NCBI GenBank assembly: GCA_017592665.1
Contig: JAGFNW010000007.1
Span: 214,428-278,427 of the forward strand
DNA length: 64,000 nt
From: Streptosporangiaceae bacterium NEAU-GS5
GTDB lineage: Bacteria > Actinomycetota > Actinomycetes > Streptosporangiales > Streptosporangiaceae
Direction of reading: 5' to 3'
Shown in pieces: positions 35,954 through 44,742 of this stretch. Each line of letters starts with the position of its first letter. The stretch's first letter is position 1. The notes under the pieces are model-generated. The model was not told the DNA's origin, searched no databases, and saw nothing but the letters and a program-made list of their open reading frames with translations. The position numbers were made by a program, and so were the translations under genes.

Positions 35954-36316
35954 ATGGCACGATCACTCGTCATCAAGGTGACGGCCGGCGCCGACGCCCC
36001 CGAGCGGTGCAATCAGGCGTTCACCGTGGCCGCGGCCGCGCTGGCAAGCGGGGTGCCGGTGTCGTTGTGGCTGACCGGCGAATCGGCCTGGTTCGCCCTG
36101 CCCGGCCGGGCCAAGGACTTCCTGCTGCCCGAGGCGGCGCCGCTGGAAGACCTGCTGGCGGCGGTGCTGGCGGGCGGGCGGGTCACACTGTGCACGCAAT
36201 GCGCCGCGCGCCGCTCCATCACCGTCGACGATCTGATCGACGGCATCCGGATCGCGGGCGCGTCCACATTCGTCGAAGAGGCCCTGACCGAAGGCGTACA
36301 GGCCCTCGTCTATTAG
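35954..36316 (+). CDS. DsrE-family protein
   Basis: 120-residue alpha/beta protein of the DsrE/DsrF-like family. RSLVIKVTAGADAPERCNQAFTVA gives strand 1 and helix 1, and the conserved Cys pair lies in RVTLCTQCAARR. Family members transfer sulfur or act in redox chemistry; the cysteines would allow that. Expression may start inside or next to the dispersed repeat that fills the upstream gap. Confidence 0.85.
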   Translation: MARSLVIKVTAGADAPERCNQAFTVAAAALASGVPVSLWLTGESAWFALPGRAKDFLLPEAAPLEDLLAAVLAGGRVTLCTQCAARRSITVDDLIDGIRIAGASTFVEEALTEGVQALVY

Positions 36317-36325
36317 CCGTTCCGC

Positions 36326-37036
36326 TCAGCGGGGCAGGACGGCGGTGAGGCGTTCGGCGCGGAGCCGGTCGAACCATTCGTCGTCGACCGGCGCGAGCGG
36401 CCCGGCCGCCCAGGTGAGCAGCAGGTCGGCGAGCGCCGGGTTGCGGGCCAGCGCCGGGCCGTGCAGGTAGGTGCCGATCACCCGGCCCGCGTAGCAGCCC
36501 TCGGTGCCGTCGCCGTTGCCGACGCCGACCATGGTCCGCGACAGCGGCTTCACGCCGGCGCCGAGCTTGGTGACGCCCATGTGGTTCTCGAAGCCGGTCA
36601 GCGTGGGCAGCCCCAGCTCAGGATCTACCTCGGCGGCGAGCTCGCCCACGGCGCGCCGCTCGCCGCGGCCGCTGGCGATGTCGATCACCTCAAGGCCCGG
36701 CACCGGCTGCCCTTCCTCGCCGCCGAACACCGTGCCCATGATCTGGTAGCCGGCGCACACGGCCAGCAGCGACGCCCCGCGCGACAGAGCCCGCTGCAGG
36801 CCGCCGTCGCGGCGCAGCCGCTGGGCGCCCAGGATCTGCGGCCGGTCCTCACCGCCGCCGATCATGTAGATGTCGCCCTGATCGGGCACCGGGTCGGAGG
36901 ACCGCACGTGGATCGTGCGCACGGGGATCCCCCGGGCGCGGGCCCGCTGCTCCATGACCAGCACGTTGCCCTGGTCACCGTACGTGCTGAGCAGATCCGG
37001 ATAAATCCAGACAATGGACAGCTGGCTACTCTGCAC
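36326..37036 (-). CDS. gatD: Lipid II isoglutaminyl synthase, glutaminase subunit GatD
   Basis: 236-residue class I glutamine amidotransferase-like subunit. With MurT it amidates the alpha-carboxyl of D-Glu in lipid II, giving D-isoglutamine in the peptidoglycan stem. Catalytic Cys in LAVCAGYQIMG and His in GTYLHGPALARNP are present. It overlaps the end of murT by 11 nt, so the subunits are coupled, as in staphylococci and mycobacteria. Confidence 0.94.
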   Translation of the reverse strand: MQSSQLSIVWIYPDLLSTYGDQGNVLVMEQRARARGIPVRTIHVRSSDPVPDQGDIYMIGGGEDRPQILGAQRLRRDGGLQRALSRGASLLAVCAGYQIMGTVFGGEEGQPVPGLEVIDIASGRGERRAVGELAAEVDPELGLPTLTGFENHMGVTKLGAGVKPLSRTMVGVGNGDGTEGCYAGRVIGTYLHGPALARNPALADLLLTWAAGPLAPVDDEWFDRLRAERLTAVLPR

Positions 37037-38255
37037 GGCCGAACTCCGCTCGAATCTGCTGGAACGCGGTGTAGTTGGCGATCACGTCGATCCGGCCGGG
37101 GCTCTGCGCCGCGACGGCCGCGTCGAAGGACTCACAGAGCTCGAACGGCACGCCGGCGATGTCGAGCCGGAGCGCCAGATCGAGCCGTCGCTCGCCCGTC
37201 ACGTAGACGGGGCGGCCGGCGAGGATGCGGTAGTCCACATCCCACAGCCAGGATGTGTCACGCCCGTCGGGGCCCTGCGCGTTGACCGACAGGATGATCG
37301 GCAGGACCGGGTCGGCCACGTCGAACGCCTCCAGCCACCCGGCCGGGTTCTTGGCCAGCAGCAGGCGCAGCGCCCGCCCGTCACGCTCGACCGTCGTGTA
37401 GCGGCCGGCCACCGAGGCCACCTCACGCAGCCGCAGCAGCGCCTTCTCGACCGGCACCCCGAACGCCTCGGCCGTGGCCAGCGCCATCGCCCCGTTGGCG
37501 CGGTTGGCCTGGCCCGGCAGCTTCAGATTGAGCCGCCAGCGGTCGCCGCGCGGGTCGACGACCTCCTCGCCGTCGAGCGACCAATTGGGCTCGGGACGGT
37601 GGAAGGTGCACTCGCGGCACGTCCAGTCGCTGCCCGACCGGTCGAGCGGGCCGCCGCATTCGGGGCAGCACCAGGAATCCTCGCGCCAGCGCTGGCCGGC
37701 CGCCACCCAGGTCACCCGGGCGGCCGTGGACGCGCCCCAGGTCACCAGCGGGTCGTCGCAGTTGGCGATCACATGGGCCGGCTTGCCGTCGAGGGCGCGG
37801 CGCCACTTCTGCGCCAGCAGCCAGATCTCGGCCGCGCGGTCCATCTGGTCGCGGCTGAGGTTCATCAGGCAGACGACCCCGGCGTCGGTCGTGTCCAGCA
37901 CCTCGGGCAGATACTTCTCGTCGACCTCGAGGACCGCGTACGGCGCCGACTTGGCCGACGACAGGGCCGACACGTGCCCCGCCGGCATGTTGGCGCCGAA
38001 CGCGTTGGTCGCCACCTCGCCCAGCTCGTGCAGCGCGGCGGCGATCAGGCGCGTCGTCGTGGTCTTGCCGTTGGTGGCGCTGACCAGCGCGAGCTTGCGG
38101 TCCGCGGCCAGCCGGCGGAGCAGGTCGGGCTCCAGCATCAAACCCACGCGGCCGCCGATCACCGAGCCGTCGCCCCGCCCGGTGGCCCTGGACAGCGTCG
38201 CGGCCGTACGCCCGATGGCGCTCGCCAGCTGCGCCCGGAACGGCAATTGACTCAT
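37026..38255 (-). CDS. murT: Lipid II isoglutaminyl synthase, ligase subunit MurT
   Basis: 409-residue Mur-ligase-type ATPase that activates the D-Glu carboxylate of lipid II for amidation by GatD ammonia. P-loop ATNGKTTTTR near residue 61, and the four-Cys ribbon specific to MurT (CCPECGGPL and TCRECTF) is complete. The C-terminal DUF1727 domain is present. First gene of the murT-gatD pair, essential in several Gram-positives. Confidence 0.95.
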   Translation of the reverse strand: MSQLPFRAQLASAIGRTAATLSRATGRGDGSVIGGRVGLMLEPDLLRRLAADRKLALVSATNGKTTTTRLIAAALHELGEVATNAFGANMPAGHVSALSSAKSAPYAVLEVDEKYLPEVLDTTDAGVVCLMNLSRDQMDRAAEIWLLAQKWRRALDGKPAHVIANCDDPLVTWGASTAARVTWVAAGQRWREDSWCCPECGGPLDRSGSDWTCRECTFHRPEPNWSLDGEEVVDPRGDRWRLNLKLPGQANRANGAMALATAEAFGVPVEKALLRLREVASVAGRYTTVERDGRALRLLLAKNPAGWLEAFDVADPVLPIILSVNAQGPDGRDTSWLWDVDYRILAGRPVYVTGERRLDLALRLDIAGVPFELCESFDAAVAAQSPGRIDVIANYTAFQQIRAEFGRAE

Positions 38256-38300
38256 GCGCCCGATATTAGCTGCGTCAGCCGTCGATGCAGCGCATCGCGG

Positions 38301-41297
38301 TCAGGCGTTCGCCGGGAAGCTGAGCTCGGCCGGCGCCTCACCGTCGAAGGGCAGGACGAAACGGCGCGGCCACGACAGGACGGTCTCCAGCCAGGCGGCC
38401 CCCATGGTATGGGCGACATGCCGGATCCGGTCACGCGGGTCCACGCCGATCGCGACCGTCGCCGTGTCGTGCAGGATGTCCTCGTGCTCGTCGTCGCCGA
38501 GGATGGCCCGCCAGGCGAGCGCTCGGTTACGGTCCACCTCCATCGACAGCGGGTGATGGCGCAGCGCCTTGGCCCGGTGTCCCAGTAACTCGGTGCGGAT
38601 CGCCGTCTCGACGCCTCCGTTGACGCCCTGATGGGCGTACGGCCGGCCCGACGCGTCCGTGCCGAACAACGCGTATTCCATGGCCGGGGCGGGGCTTCGG
38701 AGGTTGGGCGCGGGATGCCCGTACGGGAACAGCCTGTCGACCTCGTGCAACCATCTGACCTGCGGGATCACCCACGCCGGGCCGGGACGGTCGCCGGCCT
38801 GCATGGGCGCGGGCCCCGAGCCGAGCAGCCCGGCCGCCACCTCGGCGGTCCGCTCGGTCAGCAGCGCCGGATCGAACCAGGTCCGAAGCGACCAGGCGCG
38901 GTTGGCCACGCTGCGCTCCACGAGCGTGGCGAGCAGGCACTCGCGCCGCCGCGCCGGAAGCTCCGCCCAGATCTCGCCGAGCACGCGCGGCACGCCGGGC
39001 AGCGACCGGTTGGTCACGAACGCCAGCACCACCGTGTCGGTCCAGATCCGCAGCCACGCCCACTCGGGGGCCTGGGCCAGCAGGTCGGCCTCGCGCACCT
39101 CGAAGAGCGTGCAGGCCTTTCCGGTGCGGCATTCGCGGCCGCAGGCGGACGACCGCCGCCCGCAGATGGGCGGGATCGGCGACAGCATGGTCTTCTCGCG
39201 ATCCTCGCCGAGCGGCACCTGAATCCGGAGCGGGCGGTCCATGCCATCGGCGAACACCGCCGCCACTCCCGGCTGCAACGAGACGACCTGCCGGGACTGC
39301 TCCTCGCTGAGGTTCATGGCGGCGCCGACCAGCTGCCGGTCGTCCTCGGCGGGAAGCCGGTGTACGACCTTCAGGGCCGTGTTCTTCACCACGTCGGAGA
39401 CGAGCTTGGTGGGGATCTGCTCGGCCACGACGATGCCCTCGCCGTACGCGCGGATCTCGGCGAGCATGCCGGCCAGCAGCTCGACGGCGTGGGTGGAGGC
39501 GCGGCCCGCGCCGCGATCGCGCAGCAGCCGGTGCGCCTCCTCGATCACGATCACGTGCTGCAGCCCGCTCGACTTCTCCTGCCGCGCGCGCATCCGCAGG
39601 TGCTCGACGATCCGGATGATCAGCGTGCCCATGAGGAACGCCTTGTCCTCGTCGTTGGCCACGTCCTCGATGGCCAGCACGACGTTGCGCTGGAGCAGGC
39701 CGCCGATGTCGGCCGGGTGGCCGCCCTCGAAGAACCGCCCGGCGCTGCCCACCCGCAGCGAGCGCAGGCGGAGGCTGATGAAGCCCTCGACGTCCGCCTG
39801 CACCTCCTTGCCGTAGCCGATCTCCTGGATCACCTCGAGCGCGTGCTGCTGCAGCTGCGCCAAGGTCGGCACGGCCGGCTGCACGGCCGCGCCGGGGATG
39901 CCGCCGCCGGTCACCACGTCCCAGCCGTTGGCCTCGTAGACCCGCTGCAGGGCGAGGGACATGATCTGCGGGAACGGCTCCTCGGCGTCGAAGGCCGCCA
40001 TGAACAGCGCGCGGACCATGTCGATGTGGGCCTGCACGGGATAGCCCGGCTCGGGCGCCAGCGGATTGACGCTGAACGGCACGCTGTCGGGCGCCGACGG
40101 GTTGATCACGGTCAGCGGGGCGAACTGCTCGACCCGGCCGGCCATGGCCGCGTATTCGGACTTGGCCGGCTCGATCGCCAGCCATGGGATGCCGGCCCTG
40201 GTGAGCTGCTCGAGCAGGTGCCGTACGGTCTGGGACTTGCCGGAGCCGGTGGCGCCCGTGACGAAGGCGTGCCGGTTGAGCGTGGCGAGCGGCACCCGGA
40301 ACATGCCGACCGCCCGATCCTGGCCGTCGACGATCGCGCCGAGGTCGAGGACCTCGCCGACGGCCGCCTCGGCCTCGCTGGTCACGTCGAAATAGCCGGT
40401 GTCGAGCACCCGTACGCCAGGGACCTCGCGGCGCGGCAGCCCGGCCAGCGCCGCGAGCGCGCCCGCCGTGGCCGCGAAGGGCGCCGCCGCGCCGTCGGCC
40501 GGATCCTGCACGTTGACGGCCAGGGCGTCGGCGAAGCCGTACGTGGCGAGCGAACTGCGCAGCCGGTAAGGATGCTGGTTCATCTCCACCGAACCGACCA
40601 GGACCGGCGCGATCTGGCGCAGCTCCTCCGGCCCGGCGGCCCCGGCCAGGACCCGCACGTTCCAGAGCCCGGCCTCGCGGAAGGCGTCCAGCTCCTGCAT
40701 CCGGCGCTCGGCGCGCTCGGCGTCATAACGGGAGCGTTCCGACGCGTCGCCGTACTGCCGCAGCACGTTGAGCTGGGTGCGGAGGTGGGCCACCTCGTTG
40801 TCGAGCAGATCGGTCGGCTCGGCCACCACCACCCAGCCGAACGGCCGCGACATCAGCGTCATCAGCGTCGCCTCGAAGAGGGTGGGCTGGTCGTGCGGGT
40901 CGGGTTCGCGGTTGCCGTACAGGGGCGGGGCCTGCCGGCCCGGGCATGGCGTCCAGATGAGGTCGGCGAGATCGTCGAGCCAGTCGTCGCCGATCGCCAC
41001 GCCGCGGGCGCCACCAGGGAACAGCAGTGGCTGCGGGCCCTGCGGCAGCGGAGCCTCGTCCACGGCGGCCCGCTTCGGCGGCCGGGGCGGCGTGAGCGGC
41101 CCGGCGTTGGTGATCAGCTCGAGGGGGGCGCCGGAACCGCGCGACAGCCACCCGATCACGAACGAGCGGTTGCGCTGCGCCGCCGACAACACGGCCGGTA
41201 GAACCGTGACGAAATCCCATTCGGCCGAAGAACTGCGTGAGGGCGCGGCGATCGCCTGAATCCGGTACCACGGCCCGCTCAGGGGGAAGGTGTGCAT
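38301..41297 (-). CDS. HerA/VirB4-type ATPase with Cys4 insertion
   Basis: 998-residue protein with a HerA/FtsK-superfamily ATPase core: Walker A VTGATGSGKSQT (348-355 core), Walker B HVIVIEEAHRLL (582-589), the arginine/sensor region AEIRAYGEGIVVAEQIPTK and a HAS-barrel-like strand set before the P-loop. A compact CX6CX3CX5C cluster (C712, C719, C723, C729) follows and could bind zinc. The N-terminal 300 residues and C-terminal 250 are not recognised. Such ATPases pump DNA or protein; here the neighbours are membrane-anchored proteins. See finding on the 38-49 kb locus. Confidence 0.82.
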   Translation of the reverse strand: MHTFPLSGPWYRIQAIAAPSRSSSAEWDFVTVLPAVLSAAQRNRSFVIGWLSRGSGAPLELITNAGPLTPPRPPKRAAVDEAPLPQGPQPLLFPGGARGVAIGDDWLDDLADLIWTPCPGRQAPPLYGNREPDPHDQPTLFEATLMTLMSRPFGWVVVAEPTDLLDNEVAHLRTQLNVLRQYGDASERSRYDAERAERRMQELDAFREAGLWNVRVLAGAAGPEELRQIAPVLVGSVEMNQHPYRLRSSLATYGFADALAVNVQDPADGAAAPFAATAGALAALAGLPRREVPGVRVLDTGYFDVTSEAEAAVGEVLDLGAIVDGQDRAVGMFRVPLATLNRHAFVTGATGSGKSQTVRHLLEQLTRAGIPWLAIEPAKSEYAAMAGRVEQFAPLTVINPSAPDSVPFSVNPLAPEPGYPVQAHIDMVRALFMAAFDAEEPFPQIMSLALQRVYEANGWDVVTGGGIPGAAVQPAVPTLAQLQQHALEVIQEIGYGKEVQADVEGFISLRLRSLRVGSAGRFFEGGHPADIGGLLQRNVVLAIEDVANDEDKAFLMGTLIIRIVEHLRMRARQEKSSGLQHVIVIEEAHRLLRDRGAGRASTHAVELLAGMLAEIRAYGEGIVVAEQIPTKLVSDVVKNTALKVVHRLPAEDDRQLVGAAMNLSEEQSRQVVSLQPGVAAVFADGMDRPLRIQVPLGEDREKTMLSPIPPICGRRSSACGRECRTGKACTLFEVREADLLAQAPEWAWLRIWTDTVVLAFVTNRSLPGVPRVLGEIWAELPARRRECLLATLVERSVANRAWSLRTWFDPALLTERTAEVAAGLLGSGPAPMQAGDRPGPAWVIPQVRWLHEVDRLFPYGHPAPNLRSPAPAMEYALFGTDASGRPYAHQGVNGGVETAIRTELLGHRAKALRHHPLSMEVDRNRALAWRAILGDDEHEDILHDTATVAIGVDPRDRIRHVAHTMGAAWLETVLSWPRRFVLPFDGEAPAELSFPANA

Positions 41298-41367
41298 CAG
41301 ACCCCTCTCTGACAGGCTCTCACCGTCGTTCGACGATCATGGTCGCACACGGATATTGGACAAAGCC

Positions 41368-43296
41368 TTACCGCGTCTTACGCCAGTCGAGACGCGGCGG
41401 CGGCGGGCCGACGTTGGGCGGTGGGGCTTCTTCGTCCAGCGGTTCGGGCGGGAGTGCCGCAGGCGGCTCGGCGACCTTCTCGAACTCGGCGAGCGTCGTC
41501 TTGGGGAAGGTCAAAATGGCCGGGTTGGCGTCGGCCAGCCGCACCTGGCGGCCGTCGGCCGTCGCGTGAGTCACGATCACCGAGGTCGTCGGCAGCTGCT
41601 GCAGCTGGTAGGGCTCCACCAGGAACTCCCGGGAACGTTGCAACACGTTCTCAGTGACCTTGCTGGCGTTGCGGCCCCACTCGGTCGACTCGATGTCCTC
41701 GATGAGGTCGCTGCCCTGCGGCTTCTCCAGCTCCTCGCGGCGCTCGCTGATCGTCGAGGTGTAGAAGCCGCCCGTGCCGTTGACGGTCGAGCTGAACGTC
41801 TCAGTGAGCTGGGCGATTTCCAGGCGGTGCTCGGTGCCCACGTGCTCGCTGGCGACCCGGGCGTCCTCGGCGTTGCCCAGCCGCATGAACGCCACGGCCG
41901 CGTGGCCGCGGCCAAGGCGCTCGCGGACGGGCGGCGTCAGGGAGCGGTAGGTGAGGACAAGACCCGTGGAGGAGGTCTCGCAGGCGTCCATGAGCCGGTC
42001 GAGCACGTCGCCGCGGAGCTTGTCGGCGCCGGCCACGATGATCGTGTGATACCAGGGGCGCTCGCTGGCCGGGGACTGACGCAGGATGTGGGTCAGGGCT
42101 GTGGCGACGTAGGTGCCGAGGACACGGTTGCCGAAGACGCCGGCTTGCCGATCCATGCTGACGACGCGGAGGCGGGCGGGTGGGAGGGTGACGGCCTCCG
42201 TGCCCAGGGTTTCGAGCTTGCGTAGCTGAGACTCCAGGGCCCAGGCGCGTTCGATCACCACCCGGTCGGCCACACCACGCCCGAACAGGGTGCCGATCCG
42301 CTCCAGCTGGGTGGCCGTGAGCAGGCCGTATTTGAGGTCGTCGCGTGGGTCGCCCACTTGCGCGAGCGCCCGCAGGGCAGCGGTGACCTGGCTGATCGTG
42401 GCGTGCTCGCCGAGCACCTCGAGGACGCGCTCCAAGATCGCGTTGTCGAAGCCGACATCGCGCGTGGTCTCCTCGCTCACGCTGACCACGTGCGCCAGCA
42501 CGTCGGCGAAGGCGTCCGGTTTGAGCGTGGCGCCGAGGTCGAGGCGGGGCAGATCGACCGGGAGCACCCACACGAGCGGATCGTCGCCGCCCCGCTTGGC
42601 CAGCTCGATCAGATCCTTGGCGATGGCGCCCTCGGAGAGGTCGAGCACGGTCAGATGGCCGCCCGAGTAGAGCCGGGTCGCCCCGATCAGCGTGATCAGC
42701 GCCGACCAGCCGGGCAGCGTGCCGCCGGCCACGTCGATCCGGTCGATCTCGTCGGGAACGGCCACCGCATACCAGGTGAGCTGCTTGTCGAAGACCGCCT
42801 TCCGCTCGGCCCACTCGTGGTACTTCGCGGCGTGCTCCTCCTGCGCCTCGACCAGCTCGCGCTGGCGGCGGCTCGCGTCCCGCTGCGCATGCGCGTGGCG
42901 CTCGCGGACCCGGGCCTGGACCGCCCGGTTTCCCTGGAGGATGGCGTACGTGCAGATGCCCGCGACCAGGCCGGTGGCGCTCAGGCCGAGTAAGACGATC
43001 ATCCAGTCGAACAGCTGCGTCACGCCGAGCGCGAGGATGGCGGCCGCCACCACGCCCATGAACGTGCGGAAGATCCGGACCGGCCGGTTGAGCATGTCTT
43101 CCTGCATGCGCTCGCGGCGGACCCACTCGGGGTCGATGGGCACCTCGGTGACCGTCAGGTCTTCACGGGCCGGCCGCTTCGGCGGCGGGCCGGGGTCGGG
43201 ATGGCGTAACGCGTACTGCCATCCGAGGTAGATGCAGTCGGCCCGAAGCTGGGCATGCTCGGGACGAACGTCACCCGGTCGCGTCGCCCCATCCAC
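41368..43296 (-). CDS. Two-TM coiled-coil protein with degenerate HerA-like ATPase domain
   Basis: 642 residues. Two closely spaced membrane helices (about 78-95 and 97-119) are followed by a charged coiled coil (about 122-170) and a large cytoplasmic domain. That domain keeps the layout of a HerA/TraG-type ATPase, but GGTLPGWSALI stands where a P-loop would be, and IIVAGADKL where Walker B would be; neither has catalytic residues. The C-terminus is Pro/Glu-rich and ends DWRKTR. It precedes the HerA-type gene by 70 nt in the same direction; I infer a membrane-anchored pseudo-ATPase partner. Confidence 0.7.
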   Translation of the reverse strand: MDGATRPGDVRPEHAQLRADCIYLGWQYALRHPDPGPPPKRPAREDLTVTEVPIDPEWVRRERMQEDMLNRPVRIFRTFMGVVAAAILALGVTQLFDWMIVLLGLSATGLVAGICTYAILQGNRAVQARVRERHAHAQRDASRRQRELVEAQEEHAAKYHEWAERKAVFDKQLTWYAVAVPDEIDRIDVAGGTLPGWSALITLIGATRLYSGGHLTVLDLSEGAIAKDLIELAKRGGDDPLVWVLPVDLPRLDLGATLKPDAFADVLAHVVSVSEETTRDVGFDNAILERVLEVLGEHATISQVTAALRALAQVGDPRDDLKYGLLTATQLERIGTLFGRGVADRVVIERAWALESQLRKLETLGTEAVTLPPARLRVVSMDRQAGVFGNRVLGTYVATALTHILRQSPASERPWYHTIIVAGADKLRGDVLDRLMDACETSSTGLVLTYRSLTPPVRERLGRGHAAVAFMRLGNAEDARVASEHVGTEHRLEIAQLTETFSSTVNGTGGFYTSTISERREELEKPQGSDLIEDIESTEWGRNASKVTENVLQRSREFLVEPYQLQQLPTTSVIVTHATADGRQVRLADANPAILTFPKTTLAEFEKVAEPPAALPPEPLDEEAPPPNVGPPPPRLDWRKTR

Positions 43297-43432
43297 GAAG
43301 ACAGCCTAGGAGCTGTAACCCCTGTCAGGGCAGCGTTCTGGCCATACGAGTGGTTCAGAAACGGGGATGAGATAGGCACGGGAAACGGATGCGACACATG
43401 GGACCTATGCCCACGTACTACCATCGGGTGGC

Positions 43433-44068
43433 ATGTCGTCGTCCCCCCGTGGCGCCCGTCGCCGGCGCCCGGTCCTGGTACCGGCCGCCGCAGCAGTGGT
43501 CGTCGCAGGAGTGGGCGTGTCCGCCGCTTTCGGAGGGCTGAAGCAGGCCCCCGACAAGCCGCCTGCCAAGTACGCCGCAGGCGCCACTCTTGACCAGGGC
43601 GAATTCCTGACACAGTTCGTGAAGGCCGCCGATGTCACGGAGAAGAGCGAATTCGGCAGCATCAAGCGTTACCTGCAGATGACCTTCAAGGTGACGAACC
43701 AGAGCAACGAGACCGCGACCGTGGGCTACCCGCCGCGAGGCAAGGCGCACGGCGTCGGCTGGGCCGGATCGCTGCTGTCGATCACGCCGGTGCCCGAGAA
43801 CAAGTTCGGCCCCGACACGCTGGTGCGGGATCACGGGATCGACAGCTCCCAGCTGCAACCGGGCGTCCCGGCCACCGTGATCGTCCGTTACCAGCTCGAG
43901 GCGGGGGTCACCCCGCCCCAGGCCGTCACGCTGAACGTCGGCACCTTCACCTTCACCCAGGCGCAGCATGCCGTCGCCGGCCACTTCTGGAGCCTCGTGC
44001 CCGGCGGCGACGAGAACCCGGCCACCGCCGCGACCGTCACCCTGGACGTCGAGCGGGAGCAGGCATGA
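43433..44068 (+). CDS. Single-pass protein with extracytoplasmic DUF4352-like domain (1)
   Basis: 211 residues: basic cytoplasmic N-terminus (RGARRRRP), one membrane helix (about 13-33), then an extracytoplasmic beta-sandwich with the strand pattern YLQMTFKVTNQSNETATVG seen in DUF4352/TRF-like Ig-type domains. No cysteines or enzyme motifs. It opens an overlapping three-gene operon (ATGA to the next gene) divergent from the pseudo-ATPase gene. Exact family uncertain. Confidence 0.7.
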   Translation: MSSSPRGARRRRPVLVPAAAAVVVAGVGVSAAFGGLKQAPDKPPAKYAAGATLDQGEFLTQFVKAADVTEKSEFGSIKRYLQMTFKVTNQSNETATVGYPPRGKAHGVGWAGSLLSITPVPENKFGPDTLVRDHGIDSSQLQPGVPATVIVRYQLEAGVTPPQAVTLNVGTFTFTQAQHAVAGHFWSLVPGGDENPATAATVTLDVEREQA

Positions 44069-44742
44069 ACGCCATCGTCAGCCCGGAGCGTACGGCCCGG
44101 CGCGTCGAAGGCGCCCGCCGCCGTTCCGCCACACCCAGCGGCCGGCGCGCCCTGCACGGCGTCATCGGCGTGCTCCTCGTCGCCGGCGCCGTCTACACGC
44201 AGACGTTCCAGATGACGTCCGAAGACAGCGTCATGCCGCTCACGTGGAAGGGCACGATCGGTCAGGCGGTGACGACCACGCGGTTCTCGGCCAAGGTCGA
44301 ATCGATCACCGCCGCCCACGCCGTGAGGTTCGACGACCCGGGCGGACGCCCGGTCGACGTCCAGACCGACGCCTTGTTCCTGATCGTCAAGGTCTCGGCC
44401 ACGGTGCCGAAGGAGCCGATGCAGCTGGCCAAGCTGACCCCGCCCGTGCTGTTGTCCGGGGACGGCCGGCGGTACAACCCCACCGACAAGGTCGACGAAG
44501 GCGCCACCCTCTTCCAGAAGTGGATCCAGCCGGGCTGGTGGGCCACTGGCGTGCTGGTGTACGAGGTCCCGCGGGATGCGCTGCCCGGGGCGGACTTCGT
44601 GTTCCTGCCTCCGACCGGCCTCATCGTGGTCGACTCGATGCTGCCGGAGGCCCAGATCGACCTCGGCCTCGACCAGGCCGCCGCTGACCGCCTGGCCGGC
44701 CAGGCCGCCGACACCGTCACGCTGACAGGAGCCGGCGGATGA
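44065..44742 (+). CDS. Single-pass protein with extracytoplasmic DUF4352-like domain (2)
   Basis: 225 residues, same layout as its upstream neighbour. About 28 basic cytoplasmic residues precede one membrane helix (ALHGVIGVLLVAGAVYTQTF) and a beta-rich external domain with VQTDALFLIVKVSATVP as the central strand pair. A short conserved-looking LFQKWIQPGWWATGVLVYEVP follows. Overlaps both neighbours by 4 nt (ATGA), so all three products are made in step. Confidence 0.7.
   Translation: MNAIVSPERTARRVEGARRRSATPSGRRALHGVIGVLLVAGAVYTQTFQMTSEDSVMPLTWKGTIGQAVTTTRFSAKVESITAAHAVRFDDPGGRPVDVQTDALFLIVKVSATVPKEPMQLAKLTPPVLLSGDGRRYNPTDKVDEGATLFQKWIQPGWWATGVLVYEVPRDALPGADFVFLPPTGLIVVDSMLPEAQIDLGLDQAAADRLAGQAADTVTLTGAGG

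Noticed and set aside
38631..41201. 856-residue open frame on the plus strand opposite the HerA-type gene
   Set aside because: It is the GC-rich antisense shadow of the ATPase gene; no family pattern, and the minus strand has clear Walker motifs.
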